A DNA stretch of 64,000 bases, taken from contig JASANG010004131.1 in NCBI GenBank assembly GCA_030248215.1, forward strand, positions 124,001-188,000. The letters run 5' to 3'. Source of the stretch: Enoplolaimus lenunculus (lineage: Eukaryota > Nematoda > Enoplea > Enoplida > Thoracostomopsidae). Positions 1 to 13,000 of this stretch are shown here, one piece after another (positions within the stretch are counted from its first letter, which is position 1; each line of letters starts with the position of its first letter). Under the pieces are notes generated by a model. The model saw only the letters and a program-made list of their open reading frames with translations, did no database searches and had not been told where the DNA came from. Position numbers and translations under genes: made by a program.

Positions 1-2188
1 GTGTTTTATATTGTCATGGTGCGCATTGATGCTTTCCGAACAATTTTGGCAAGACAGTGTTCGAACAAGCACTCGGCCCATACATATGTACTTATCATAA
101 AGCGCATCAAATTAAGGCAGCATTTAAATGCGTTCTCACTGGAGTCTTGATCATCATCTCTATTGATAAAAATAGTACAAGGCTTAGGCTCAGGCCTAGT
201 GATATGCTTATACTACTGTTACAGCCATCAAGTTGTATAGTATTGTATTTGTATTGTATTTGTTTTTTGAACAAATTAATGCATGTAGACATTACAAATA
301 CAGAAAAGGAAACATCAGCATTGGTGCTCAATTAAGGCTAGAAAGGAAACGAAGTCCATTAACATCTTAACCTAAGTTTCGGTCGATTTTGAGAAATTTA
401 GTAGATTCACTTCGGTCAGGCTATTCTTAAAAACTGAGACCGTAGGGCATAAACACAATTTCAACTAGTAAATTCCAAATATCAATTGTTGTTACACTTA
501 TGACCCATAAGCAAACAGTTTGTGTTAAACTTTGGTTTTGTCAGTTTCTTAGGATTTCCACGCGTTCTGGTATTCATTCAGTGAATAGCTGAAAATGTTT
601 AAATGTGCTATTGGTCCGTATCCTAAAGACTTGGAAACAGTGATGAGGTCAGCGCTGAGGCGACAAAGCTCTAGTGGATCTAGGTACAAATACTGTAGTC
701 GTTCTTTATAACTTTACTGCAGGCATTTGCATGCTCTGAAACAGACGATTAGTGACATAACGTTGCACACGTTCTAACCTGTAACACAAGTACTAAAAAC
801 TCGTATTGCTCGAAATATTGTAAAACATTGAACTGTTTTGTTTTTATATACGTTTTATGTAACTAGAACCTCAAACAAATTAACTCATTGGCCCATGTGA
901 GTAAGCCTACTTTCTAGACTACATTTTTTGGTTAGTCTTAGGATTGGGCTTAGGTTTAGGTTTAAGAATGCGCTGAATCTGCTGTTGTGGCCCTATAAGC
1001 AACATTGGCCAAGTCATTTATAATTGCATTATAGTGCGACACAATAAGTCCACTACAGTGAACTACATAGCTAGTCAGGTTTATAATTTAGAAAACTATT
1101 CCTTGCGAATTGGGCACGATAATCGTTTTGGCATATTTTGTTATCTGTTCAGTGATGAGAAAGCTTTGCGGTACATAGTACGCTCCCACAAAGCTTATTC
1201 TATGAGGTAGGTGGATGCATGTCGGCGATACCAGCCCATGCCGATCCCGATAAGGCACATCGGATAAAAGTTAACGCATATAGGAGACATAGAAGCTCTG
1301 CGTAAGCCAGAAAACAGAAAACACACGGAGAAACCCAGGTTCAATCGATGTAACACATAAGCACAGAATTAAGGTAGCTGATTGTAAGTCGACATAGGTG
1401 AATGTTAGCGAGCTGGACAGATTTTCAACAGTGATTACACAACTAAATTGACACGGTGGCCACAGTGCGAGCGCAATGGCAAATTGTCACGCTTGAGTGC
1501 TGTTTTTAAGTTGTCGGTCAAGGAACGCCCTTTGAGAAAACTGGTGGATATGATAGGCTGACGAGTGTAGATGACACTAGCTCATGCCGATGCTGCACAT
1601 CGGAGAATGGTTACAGTATACGTAGCAGAACCATAGAAGGCACATATTTATACAGCAGGCAGAATACACAGAAGAACCAAGATACATAAAGACCCTAAAG
1701 ATATATGTTGAGGTTCAACACATATGTAAGACTTCCCGAAGAACGCTCTTCATATTAGATATGCAATCACTTAAACGGTCGTAGTATCCTTACTTTACTA
1801 ATTTATCACATTCTATATATGTTGCATTTTTTATGTTTGTACGCTACTAGTGGCATACTTGTTGGATTACATATATAGCAAGTTGTTTTCATTAGTCCTG
1901 CTCTTTTAGTTATCATCGAAATAAAATACGCCATCGTTTGCCTTTTGTTTTTGCTACAAACACAGTTAACAAACTTTCAGTTAAGCAAGTTTAGAATTTT
2001 TTGCATTGAAGTTGGATGTTAAAACTGGTCTAATTGTTTGCAATCTCCAGTTTCTTAAGCAGACGGTCTACCGCAACGCAAAGCACAGCCAGCATCTCCA
2101 TGAGCTATTTTATATACATTTTAATCATTTCAATTTTTAGTTGATACGCACATTGTATATATTGTTCCTATTACTAATTTACTTTGAA
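1..2188. other. Non-coding region upstream of the DAPIT homologue
   Basis: No convincing gene is seen. Degenerate TTAGGC-like runs lie at 180-200 and 931-964. Two diverged blocks sharing CATGCCGAT, GCACATCGGA and CATAGAAG words (about 1205-1330 and 1548-1685) look like an old duplication. An acceptor-like TTTTTAG ends at 2140, 48 bases before the DAPIT start codon, and could be a cis or spliced-leader acceptor for that gene. Confidence 0.5.
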
Positions 2189-2263
2189 ATGCCTAGCAAG
2201 GAAAACCCATATGGTGGTGGTTTTAAATATTACAATTCAGTGACACATGAAGGCAAGCTTGGT
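2189..2263 (+). CDS. ATP5MK: DAPIT homologue exon 1
   Basis: This exon holds residues 1-25: the matrix-side head with the Gly-rich GGGFKYYNS patch. The ATG at 2189 is the first in frame after the acceptor-like site at 2140. Confidence 0.8.
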
Positions 2264-2608
2264 GTAAGTCTGTTTTCACAGTTGTGTTGTGTTGTTTACA
2301 ATTTGGAATACGTATGTATAGCTTTTTATACAGGGAACAAGTCATCAACATGTGGCAAATCAGTTGTTCAAAATAGGTGGCTTTGAGGCGCGTTTCAATT
2401 TCAACCCACTCAAAATTCAAGGTACATATTTTCCACGCGTCTCCGGTAATATATGCAATATTTTTGTGTACTTTCGCATGTGCTACAATTTTGAATATGC
2501 TTTTAGGCGGTTGCAATTACTTTCGGAACTATAGCCGGGATATATGCTATAGTGAAGATTCGCAAATGGCGGAAATCAGATTTGATTGAGAAAGACTCGA
2601 AAAAATAA
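2189..2608 (+). CDS. ATP5MK: DAPIT/USMG5-like small ATP synthase membrane subunit (2 exons)
   Basis: The protein is a small subunit of mitochondrial F1Fo ATP synthase, which in animals helps hold dimers and the inner-membrane Fo part together. Two coding exons, 2189-2263 and 2507-2608 (stop TAA), join in phase 0 through a 243-base GT-AG intron (donor GGT|GTAAGT, acceptor CTTTTAG). The product is 58 residues, the same length as human DAPIT. The pattern FKYYNS, then T-x2-GK, then ITFGTIAGIYAI followed by a basic tail lines up without gaps with the human KKYFNS, TGR, ATYGSIALIVLY pattern. There is one membrane span at about residues 26-40. The splice junction falls right before the span. The assignment is by remembered family pattern, not by search; identity is moderate but length, span and motif order all agree. 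Confidence 0.82.
2507..2608 (+). CDS. ATP5MK: DAPIT homologue exon 2
   Basis: This exon holds residues 26-58 and the stop. It encodes the membrane span and a tail rich in Lys/Arg, as in known DAPIT proteins. Confidence 0.82.
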   Translation, partial: AVAITFGTIAGIYAIVKIRKWRKSDLIEKDSKK

Positions 2609-3272
2609 TTGATTTTTGAGTAATTTTGTGTAAACTTATTAATATGTAGTTTTGTTTTATGTGATGTACATTGCTTTAAGTGTGGAGGATAGCGTCGGCA
2701 ATGAGCAACTTCCAAGCTAAGTTATTTTTGGAATATTCCTGTGAGACGTTCCTGCGTAATAGATAGTATAATTGATAAGGCGAAAGGCGGAATCATTGTT
2801 ATTTTAAATCTACTTCGTTTGCGCGCAGTAGATAAGTATTGTCAGTTTTTCTTTGCGCATAGTAGATATTGGTAGCTTGTCAATTTGACTTTTTCTTTTA
2901 CGAAATGGTATATTTACCCTTCATTAATGTCTTCGATATATCAAATTAAAAATACTTCTTATTGTTTTCGTAGAGTTACTTTGCTAGAGTATTTTTACTT
3001 AATAAAAATATTGTTTGTTTAAAATTTGCAATTGTGGAAGGTTAAACAGCAGTTCAAGCGAAATTAGGTTGTCAATATAGTATTGTATAATTTGCTAATA
3101 TCAGCAGATCTCCAATTGTACCCTAGTAATTATTTCAAATCAGCAGATGTGCTCAGCATTAAGTTCACAAATAGTGTCAGCCAATTGAACAATATCAGAA
3201 ACGGAAACCAGAGGATCAGGTGAATTTGTCATTGATGGAATCAAGAATCAATATTAAACAATAGATTGTTTG

Positions 3273-4215
3273 CAGGGTGCAACTGGAGGTGAAAAATACC
3301 GGAGCCGGAGGTCAACGAAACTAGCCGGAGCCGGAGATGAGTAATTTTAGTCAATATCTGCAATATGTTGTTAAGTTGTTAGGTTTTACGCTAATTTTCA
3401 GCGAAATTTTGGGAATTTTTTCTTAAAAATTGTGAAAAGTATAATTAAACGCGCTAAACAGAAAAATTTTGTAATAAGCAAAATTTTAATATTGAAATTC
3501 TCGGAACCTGCGGCAAAAGTTCTACCGGAGTCGGAGGCCAATTTTCTGTCGGAGGAATGGTCAGACCTCCGGTTATACCCTGCTAAACAGATAAATTTTG
3601 CAAAATTGTACAAAATTTTACGACCGAAATTGCCGGAACTTCCGGCAAAAATTTTACCGAAGCCGAAGGCAGACCTTCGCTTGTATCCTGCTGCAATTGT
3701 TTGATGAAGTAACAATTATAAAATTCAAAATCTTCAAATGCCGAACCTCCGGCAATAAAGCACAACCGTATGTCCATTTTCTGCCGGTCGTTATTAGGGT
3801 GCAGCCGGAGGAACAGAAGCCGGAGGACAACAAAACTTGCTGGAGGTGAGGTGGAATTAAGCTGTTAATGTTTAATTTGTTAATTTTAGCAAATATCTCT
3901 TGTATTAATAAATTGTTTGGTTATACGATTTTTTTACGAGATTTCGGCAATTTTTCCTCGAATTCGTGACAAAAGTTAAAACAGAGCACGCCAAACAGAT
4001 GAATTTTGCAAAATTTTACTACCGAAGTTGCCGGAACCTGCGGCAAAAATTCTACCGGAGCCGGACGCAGACCTCTAGTTGTACCCTGCTAAACAGAAAA
4101 ATTTTGCAAAATTATGAAGAATTTTACTATCTGCCGGAAACTCCAGCAAAAATTCTAGCGGAACCGGAGCTCGATTTTCTGCCTGAGCCAGAGAAGGACC
4201 TCCGGCTGTACCCTA
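3273..4215. repeat. CCGGA-rich hAT-like repeat, family B, with tandem 3' units
   Basis: The left end reads CAGGGTGCAACTGGAGG and a second left end starts at about 3796. Degenerate right ends (GTACCCTG or TATCCTG) fall near 3583, 3690, 4088 and 4215. Each right end closes a unit of 105-130 bases that starts with CTAAACAG plus an A/T run and carries GCCGGAACCTCCGGC and CTACCGGAGCCGGA. The end unit has therefore been copied in tandem. ATTGTTTG precedes the first left end and recurs at 3696-3703, close to one right end, as a possible 8-bp target duplication. A further copy at 29163 runs on the other strand. Confidence 0.6.
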
Positions 4216-5147
4216 GTTACTATTTGTTTACACCCTGGACGAGCCATTTTTTTGGCGAGAGTATGATATACAGCAAGCCTACGCTTGAAATTAATTTCTT
4301 GTTTAGGCTTATCAATGAAGCTGAGGCTCAGAAATACGCTGCGAGCTTTTTACAATTTGTAAGAAAGTAGCGAGTGCACCGCATTTTAAAACTATGGATA
4401 AATTTTGCAAATACTATCGAAATAGCTGTCAAAAATAATTTCCTTAGTCTTATTCTTATCAGGCATAAACTTGTGAAAAACACTTTCGCTTAAAATTTTA
4501 TTCCGCCGACTAGTTTATATTCTCAAAGTTTAACACACACCGAGGCTTCCAGTTTGCAAATTGTGCGTTTTGAATGATAACATTAAACCATTCTTGCTTA
4601 AATACTAAGAACCAAATTTGCGGTCTAAAACTGTTTTCATCAAGGTTTTGAATTTGCGCAATTCGTTGTAAAGCAGTAAATTGAACATAGTTAGCACCCG
4701 AGCGCATTCTAGGAACGCCTGAAAATTTTGTCTTGCACTTTTTCCTATAACAAAAGCTTGCGGTGTCAGTAAATTTGAGAACCTGTCATTTGTGTACAAA
4801 CTTTTGCAGCAGAGCTTTAATAATGTAAATTTCTGATCTTTCCTTCCGTACACTTTGGTTTTCCATTTCCGTGATTTGTTGACATAAAAACTGAACTTCC
4901 AACGTTAGCTAATTTTACTGTAAATGGGCAGGTCCCACAAACAGCTTGGAACCGTTTGTGTATATTTGCCCTTAATTGAACAGAAACTGTCAAGTTTTCA
5001 AATGCATCGGTTTTACATGAATGCCCCAAAAGTAAATTGGTTTAAAGCACACCACATCTGAGTTTCGCTCAAACAATAACGAGTATTCATTTTAATTCCA
5101 AGTTAAACAGTACCACAAACATAGAACCCTTCACGAAATCTTTGCTG

Positions 5148-5222
5148 CGGATGCGGTGAGGCTCGAACACATGACACGGAGTACCGGTCCGCTGCTCTAA
5201 CCACTGTGCTACGTATAGCCAT
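5148..5222 (-). other. tRNA-related sequence (degenerate, Thr-like)
   Basis: On the minus strand it has box A (TAGCACAGTGGTTAGAGC) and box B (GTTCGAGCC) at tRNA spacing. The anticodon stem GCGGA/TCCGT is good and the loop CCGGTAC would give anticodon GGT. The acceptor and T stems pair poorly and position 33 is C rather than T. It is either a decayed tRNA or the head of a SINE; I do not call it a working tRNA. Confidence 0.4.
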
Positions 5223-5339
5223 GCAAACTTTTCGCTACAATGGCTCTATACACCGTAAATTTGGTACTATAAAATGCGTGAATTAATACGCCGCGAAATA
5301 GCATGAGCCGGAGAATGTCTCTCTCATTCCCAGAAATTA

Positions 5340-5705
5340 CATTCCATATACAACAAGGTGCAACCGGAGCAAAAGGCCAACAATTTTTGCGTAAGACTTC
5401 TATTCTTAAGAATTTACGCAATTATAGCTTTCAAAATTGCTCTCCAGTTAATACAAGGAAGCTTGATGAACTAATTTTATAGAAGTACATAATTTCTCAA
5501 CCAAAGTTGCCGGAATGTCCGACAAAATTCTACCGGTACCATAGTTAGATTTTCCACCGGCGAATGAGGGAGACGTTCAGCTGTACCTTGATATACAAGT
5601 ACAACAAAACTTGTCATTTATAAGTACACAAAATTTCTCAACCTAAATTGCCGGAACCTCCGGCAAAAATTCTACCGGAGCCATAGGTCATCTGCCGGTA
5701 CGTTA
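5340..5705. repeat. Family B fragments (CCGGA-rich)
   Basis: Two units of the same kind as 3273-4215, each with a GCCGGAAC and CTACCGG core and an end like GTACCTTG. Both follow a run of the type ACAAAATTTCTCAACC. They look like further tandem copies of the family B end unit. Confidence 0.5.
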
Positions 5706-6430
5706 TTCAAAATGGTGAAAGTCGAAACTTTAATAAAATATCGGAAAGACAGTCGTAGGAATGTTAAACGCCTAATACAGCACTAACCTAATAATAAACT
5801 CATCAATATCCCACTAACCAACAAACGCCCTAACCAAAAGAATAATGTCAACACATTTGAAACCATCAATAAGGGGACATCAGAAAGTACAGTCACGGAC
5901 AGTAATAAATGAAATCGCGATTGCTCGTTTTTTTGAACGCAAACGCGATTTGAACTACTGGTTGGTGTTATTGCCACCATAGCCACAGCGGGGGTTGCGC
6001 ACCATTAAACGTTCAGTTATTTGTGGACGAGGCGCAGCATTGCAATCATGTGTTTTGACATGACTGACCGCGAGCACAGAGATAATTCAGATTTGTCAAT
6101 GTATATTCATTGACATTTACAAAAATGAATTACCGTTCATTGGCAAAGCGAATTATCTGGTCTACATAATAAACATCATGAAAGATAGAACGCTGTTTTT
6201 ACTCTTAAAACTTGTTTCACTATTTATCAGTATTTTTGTATAAACACCATAAACAAACACTGAGCAACAATAAACTTAATTACGTACTACGTTTCTTAGC
6301 TTATAAAAGACGGCCAAAAGCAATTCCGTCTGCCTTTGAGTGCTCCATAAAACGTTCCGCACACTCTTGACGCATTTGACTGACACAGCAGTTGCCCTTG
6401 AAAGTGTTCTCCTTCAATTAGCGTTTCCGC

Positions 6431-7021
6431 TTATTCTGAATCACTACGGCGACTGCGTCCATGATACTGTCTTCCACCATGACTTTCACGGTATGGTCGC
6501 CGACCGCTGCCTCTATCTTTCTCGGTTTCTCGTGATCCACGCTTGTTGTTGCTACGCTTCTTGGCAAGATATCGGCTTCGACTATCACTTCGAGAAGAAC
6601 GGTTGTTATGTGACTCGTCAATGTCGCCGTCGCTTGCTCCACTTCCATCGCGTTCATCCTCCGATTTTTGAACCCACTGTTCCGAAGATCGATCATCATC
6701 ATCATCGACATCACTGTCATTCCTATTCTGCGCTGATCCTCTACTGCCACCAGATTCACGGTCGCTATTGTTGTTATTCTGCCGATGATGAAGCTTCGTG
6801 TTGTCTATGCTAGTTTTGCTCACTGGACCATAACCGCCTTCGGAACCGCTGTTAGATGCCGACGACTCGCGATTTTCAGATGCGGCCGCCATTTTTTCAC
6901 GCATCGAACGCAGCGCACATTCTCGAAGCCGTTCCTCTTCATCCTCAGTAAGGCGAATCTTTCCCACCTCTGATCCGCGACTGCGGCGGTCTTTTTCATC
7001 GTCTGAACCGCCGTTTTCATT
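6431..7021 (-). CDS. SRRM1: SRRM1 exon 14, C-terminal motif and tail
   Basis: It opens after TTTCAG with NENGGSDDEKDRRSRG. It then carries DEEERLRECALRSMREK, the match to the vertebrate C-terminal ERHLREKALRSMRK. About 150 further residues rich in Asp, Ser and Arg follow to a TAA at 6433-6431, ending RRSDSE. Plus-strand ORFs here are antisense shadows. Confidence 0.94.
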   Translation of the reverse strand, partial: NENGGSDDEKDRRSRGSEVGKIRLTEDEEERLRECALRSMREKMAAASENRESSASNSGSEGGYGPVSKTSIDNTKLHHRQNNNNSDRESGGSRGSAQNRNDSDVDDDDDRSSEQWVQKSEDERDGSGASDGDIDESHNNRSSRSDSRSRYLAKKRSNNKRGSRETEKDRGSGRRPYRESHGGRQYHGRSRRSDSE

Positions 7022-10000
7022 CTGAAATTTACACAACGCTTTGCCAGAATCGAGAAACTACAGGCGTGGACAGAACAAACTTAACTCTCTCCTGGAGCAT
7101 AGTAAATATATTAATACATAGAATTTAGCGTACCGCATGACTCAAAACCAAAGCTATTAATAAGCAATGCCCCGAACACAGTGAGGTGGATATAAACTAA
7201 CACACAGACCTGTGATTTAAAAGCAACTGAATCATGTTGCAAACCCTTCATTATAACAGGTGGTAACCCCCAAACATAAGCCAGGGACGCGCAGTGAAAA
7301 TCACAAAATGAGGTAATTAAGACATTTTCGTGTCAATTTTGCCGAAGTTATGACGAACGGAAATCCTAACACAAAAAATTTAGTTTAAAACCTGGAAACA
7401 AAACATAGGTATCACTATATATGAAATCCCGCGCGCGAAGTGAACGGAAACTAGCTGTATAGGTTAACCGAAATTAAGCCATTTTACTGTATCAACCCTC
7501 AAATCTTTTTTGCAGTTGCTACTTCAAAAGGGGACCACCCTTGCCACCAGCCTACCTTGTCATCAGCACTAGCTTCATCTGAAGAGTTCGGCGTCGACAT
7601 TTTTCTTTGCTTATTATAATGTTGCTTGTTGCTGTTTTCTGTTGTTGATTCTTCACCTCGCTTCATGTGCTTTTCATCCCGTTTCGGTTTTCGGCGTTTT
7701 AGAGTCTAAAATGGTTAAACCAGAATACGTCGCACACGTTGACCGATACACAGGTCATTATGTTACGTGTTCTAACTTGGCAACAGCCCCGTGGTAACTC
7801 TAAAATTATCACAGAAACATGAATAAAATGCACGCTAAAAGAGATATGAATCAGGCCGATACTAATTAATTACATATAATAAGAATAGTTATGTAAAAAG
7901 TAAGGACTCTCAAAATTATTGCTTCCGATTTCGGTATAAATTTCGTGTTTCGATTCAGCTCCGTTTTGCACCCTGGCACCCTATAATGTTCCATCCCATT
8001 CAAAGAAAACGACTACAAATGATATGGTGAAAGATCTATTTTTAGGTCAAATTAACGCTGAAATTGCTCTACAATGTTGCTTTCTGTTGTAAACTCAGAA
8101 AATGAACAGTCAATATATAAATTGGTGAGCTAAGTGAACTAGAACACAAAAATACCGGTGAACCCACATCCGACGCATTGATATCTGGCAACCGATCGTG
8201 TTTTGTCTTCTGACGGTGTGCCGATTTTCTTTCTCTGTAATATTAAAAGTTTAGTGCGTTAGCCCATTGTGAAATTTACAACCTATTTTTAAATAGCCAT
8301 TTACTCGCTGCATAAATAGAGTTAAACTGCATATTTTAGAGTCGAGTGTTTGCCAACAATTCACTTGTTGAAGCTAATTTAAAGGCAGTCCAAATTTCGA
8401 TTAAAGTTTACCAAAAATAAACGATAACCACTTCAAGCGATATCCTGCATCTAGATACAAATTTTCATTCATTTCTTTTCGCAGAATATCTTTTTTGTTC
8501 TCGCAATCAAAATGAAATTATCAATTCTAAAGGTAATCAGTCTTGTAAACAGGTCCAAAAATGTTCCGTTAGAGAGATAGATATTGAGTGGGATACTGCT
8601 AATGATCTGAGGTCCACCACAATACTATCGCTCAATTTCGGTTCTGCAACAATCAATTCCTCCAAATTTATCCGAAACTTACACGACGGCCTCGGAATCG
8701 GAACCTTCTTCACTACTGCTACGACGTGAATCGCTCATTTGTCTTCCGCTTTTTATCTGACGTCTTCCATGACTGTTTTGTTCATATCTACTACGCTTGC
8801 TAGCTAGATTTTCATGATCCGGCCTTTTAAGACTACCGGTATCTTGCTGACGCATTTCGTAATCTCGATTTCTGTCTCGGGCGGCATTTTGGCTAACGTG
8901 CACAGCGCTACTTTTATCATCGTACTTGGTCGGTACATCTCGACCTCTTCTCTTTGATTTCAAATTTCGATCGCTAGCTTGAGACAGGCGTCGTTGGTGT
9001 CGACGTTTCCGCTCTAGCGAAGACGCTTGCGACGACGAACTCTGATCATTATGGCTTTCATCGGTATTGCTACTGCCAGCAGAAGCGCTACGACGGCTGC
9101 TACGTTTCACAGCCGCCAGCGTATCTGCAGCAGTCGTCTTCGATGCTGACGGCACCGTTGGGCTATCTGCAGGCGCCGGTTGTGCTTGTCGACGGCGTTC
9201 ATATCTTCTATCTCCATATTCACTCTTCTCCGCGTAACGTGACGATTGAGGACCATCAATGCTGCGTTCACCGCGACCTCGACGATCACGAGACGCTGTT
9301 CGGTGCGGTGCAACACGTCGTTGACCAACAGTGTTATCATCATTATCAGCACTACCGGTATCATGATCACTACCATAACTGCGATTGCCTGATCCCGTTC
9401 GCTTGCGTCGTTGCATTGCAGTCTTTCTTGGGTGCACAGTAGACTGCTGTTTCTGGCGATATCTAGCTGAGCTGTCAGCGACTGCTGAATCGTTAGAACT
9501 GGTCGACTGAGCAGACTGTTCGGATGGCTCTCTCAAACAATAAGTGTATTGCTCAGATTTTTTGGCAATAGTCAACTAAGACTAAGACCAACAAAGTAAG
9601 TGAACTAGCGAACATTTTCGCAATAAGTATCCAGGAGACAGAGAGCTGTGGCGCTACGTTTATTTCTGATGCCAAACACATACTGCAGGCTAATTGTTGT
9701 CTCTCTATATGAACACAATGGTGACTCACGAGGAAAGAGGGATTGAAGTGGGAACAACGAATAAATTGAGATTTTATAAAACAAAATGACTTCGCTCTCG
9801 ATATTTCCACACCTTAGGTTTGCCTTCGGGTTTCTTAGACAACTTGGTTTACAAATTCCTAAACCTGACACAAAAATACTATTTTTGTGTCAAGACTGAA
9901 TAGATTTAATGCAAAAATTTGTCCAATTTCACGTTGGATTATAGCAGTTGGTTTTCGTTCGCTATGTTTTTCATTACTTAAATAGTCAAAAAGGTATCTT

Positions 10001-13000
10001 AAGAGAGTTTTTCGTGATTTCTTCTTAATTTTTATCAAACTTACAAAATGACATCAAGTACTTTAAACTTAATAATTAAATGAACGAGATGAAAGACATT
10101 TTTTTAATTTGAACTATATAGTTACAATATAGCAAGCAAAATTTTTTAATCTTTAAATAAATTGGTACAACGCCGTAAATGTTCCGGATCATGCGTTTTG
10201 CCATCGCATTATTACAGGAATTTCGATAGAACCCCGGTTGTAACCTTTGTCAAAGTTTTTTAGGATCCACCACATCAGTTATGGTTTCTGTTTAAAAATT
10301 CACTGCCGAAAACGATGTCTGCCGTACCAGTGAGTAGGGTGTTAAAATAAATAATTTAAGGCAGCTTTATACTTATAGTCTATTTTAACATACCTGCGTG
10401 GTCTCCGCATTTCTTGACCATGTCGACGTTGTCTTGTTCGTTCCGGACTGGAATTGCGTCGTTTAGATTCATTTGGGGATGCTCCTTAAACAAAACGATA
10501 AGAAAACGTACCATTAAATAAAAACAAGAAATATGGCGAAGGTCGCCGCGCCCGAGCAGCAAATCCTTTACGTGTAGCGAAACCATATTCAATCTTTCAA
10601 TTTCAACTAATAGCCGTTCAGGCGCTTTCACGAACAATTTACTGCCTGGTGATGCCACGGGGCTTGCACACACGATGTGCGGACTTTCTTAACTTTAAAT
10701 ACAGAGCGATATCTTGGTCATATGTTAATCGCTCACCGTATAGAGAAAGATCTTTACTGTGTGAAATGGCGTTTTATTGCCTTAAAAACGCAGACATAGC
10801 ATAACCTACTTTGTGGGGAGTCTCGGCGTCTTCGGATGGCGTTATTACTCGGTGGACGAGGTGAATGTCTAGACCAATTTCCAGAGTATTGTTGTGCATA
10901 ACGGCGATCACTACGGCCGGTTCGTTGTTCATACGACGACATATTTCCCCGATAACGATAATCGTTGTATCGATAACGCGGAGAGCGGCTTCGCTGCCTG
11001 TTGCCACTGCAAAACAACAAAAACTGGCGTTTTACGGGACTAAATTTCGCCAAAATATTAACTGACAATCTTTAATATAGGCAGTGACAAGATGAAAAAT
11101 CTATTGAAGGCAGTGACAAGATGAAAAATCTATGTTTAATGACTGCTATAACACGAGAGTGCAAATAGGGTTAAGTATGCCTAACACCCAACATGTGCTA
11201 CAGGATAGCACCGAATCTCCGATTTGACCGAATTCGAATCCATTGCTAATTTGCCGAATCCGAATCTTGCATGTTGCAAATTTCAGTTATATTTATAATT
11301 TGTTTCAGAATATCAACACAATGCCAGCCGCATAACTTTTAAACGTTTGAGATTTGTACCTGAAACAAAATTTTTTATTAAGATATTTAAAATTTTTATT
11401 GTTTAAAACTGAAAAACATATTGCCTAACAGTTGGATTCGGCTTTTTCACAACCGAATCCGAACCACAAGTTTTTGCCGAATTCGAATCCGAACCTTTGT
11501 TTCCACCCTGATGTGCTAATCACATGTCAGTGTTTCAAAAACGGTTATTGGACAGAAATGTTACAACGATATCATCCAGTGTTACTTAATACAACACATC
11601 ACAATTGCGCATTTATAGCATCCCTGAGTTTTGCCGAATTGAAAAATATTCTTCAGTTTATCTACTCGGCCCAACCAATAATGAAAACCTTGAACATTAC
11701 CTCATCTTTACAGGAGGTGTTGGTGGTGTCCGTGATGTTGAGCGTTTAGCTATCGGAGAGGACTCGGATCCTTTGCGTCGCCTAGCTTCATTCCGTCTGC
11801 GTCGTGATTCTTTGCTGTCTCCGGCATTAAAAGATCTATTACGCTCTGGAGAGTCTTCTGATGAGCTATCTCGCCTGGCAGGTGCCGGAGACCTGCTTCG
11901 TGCTTCCGGTTTGGGTCGTCGCACAATATGATCAGCTGCACTTTCACTTCCATCAGAACTTAGATCACGATTTATACTGCGTGCTCGGGGCGCCTGAACA
12001 CTCACGTTAGCGCTAGCGTTATCGTCGTTGTTGTTGCAAATAGTTGCATCAATTGCGCTGTTCCCCGCTTTAGGCATCCGCGGTTCACCAGTTTCTAAAA
12101 TTTTCTCAAACAGCACTTATGACTGAGTAAGGTACCATTTCTAAGCTAAACAGTGCCGTAATAGAATTTTGCACGACAATATTTCTGTGCATACGGTAGG
12201 GCGGGAACCCACGGCGCACTAAATGATGAAGTAATTCATATCAACGCTCACACTGATTTGTAATTGCACAAGCGGACATTTTTACACTATTTATTTAAAC
12301 GATTTACAAAAGTACCAAATCGAAAGAAATAACATTCTAAAGCAGGTTGTTTTTTCCGGAAAAAATGATGACCGAAAAAATGAAGTTTCTACATTTTTTC
12401 CGGAAAAACGGAGAAATTCCTTCTTTTACTGAGTGAATTTTTGCGTTAGTATTACCTAGTACATTCATGTAATAATTCAACTCAATAGAAAATAAAACCC
12501 TGATGTATGCTAAGAAGTTCATTGTCATTAAAAGCAAGAATTTAAAGACAGGGTGCACATTACCATCACAGGCATGATGCAGCCAGAATTCTGGTTCTTT
12601 CGGTTATCCCACTCCAGCCCAAGTTTGCCCAAAAATGGTTGCATTTTGAATATTTTTGCATATTTCAGCTTCTGAGGACCTCGCTTCCCTGATCATTCCA
12701 CTCCCGAATTTGAATTTTTGCAAAATTCAATTTTGAAGGTCCCAAGGTCCGATTTTGGGACCCAAAAAAGTTTTTGTTGAAAAGTTAGACATATTATAAA
12801 TCATTCGACGCAACTTGCCGAGCTGAGTCGAGTGGTGTTAACTTTTCTGCAATCAAAGTCTGGTTAACGAGTTGTTGTCAAATAATTGATTTAGCGTGAT
12901 GCAAGCGATCATGGGTCGGCGACAAATTTAGTGCTAGCCAGAATTCTGATTGTTCAAAATTTAACACTGTTCGTCCACATTCTGCAATCTGCGTCGAATA

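Larger units (their letters stand above)
2609..6430. other. Intergenic stretch between DAPIT and SRRM1 3' ends
   Basis: No gene is recognised. The DAPIT homologue (plus) and SRRM1 (minus) converge here. The stretch is dominated by CCGGA-rich repeat family B (3273-4215 and 5340-5705) and a tRNA-related sequence (5148-5222). The rest is AT-rich without visible structure. No clear AATAAA site for SRRM1 was found close to its stop. Confidence 0.5.

Noticed and set aside
5148-5222. Functional tRNA-Thr gene
   Set aside because: Acceptor and T stems mispair and position 33 is C; only box A, box B and the anticodon stem are kept.
3273-5705. CRISPR-like array from regularly spaced CCGGA words
   Set aside because: The units are uneven, have transposon-like ends and lie in an intron-bearing eukaryotic genome; there are no cas genes.
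10806-10810. Alternative SRRM1 exon 9 donor AG|GTTATG
   Set aside because: It gives phase 2, which puts exon 10 into a frame with an early stop; GTAGGT at 10809 gives the phase that exon 10 needs.
11707-11712. Alternative SRRM1 exon 8 donor CCT|GTAAAG
   Set aside because: It gives phase 0, while exon 9 needs phase 2; ATGAG|GTAATG fits.
6340-11931. Long plus-strand ORFs opposite SRRM1 exons (6340-6813, 9143-9442, 11605-11931)
   Set aside because: They mirror Arg/Ser-rich codons of the minus-strand exons (antisense shadows) and lack splice or family support.
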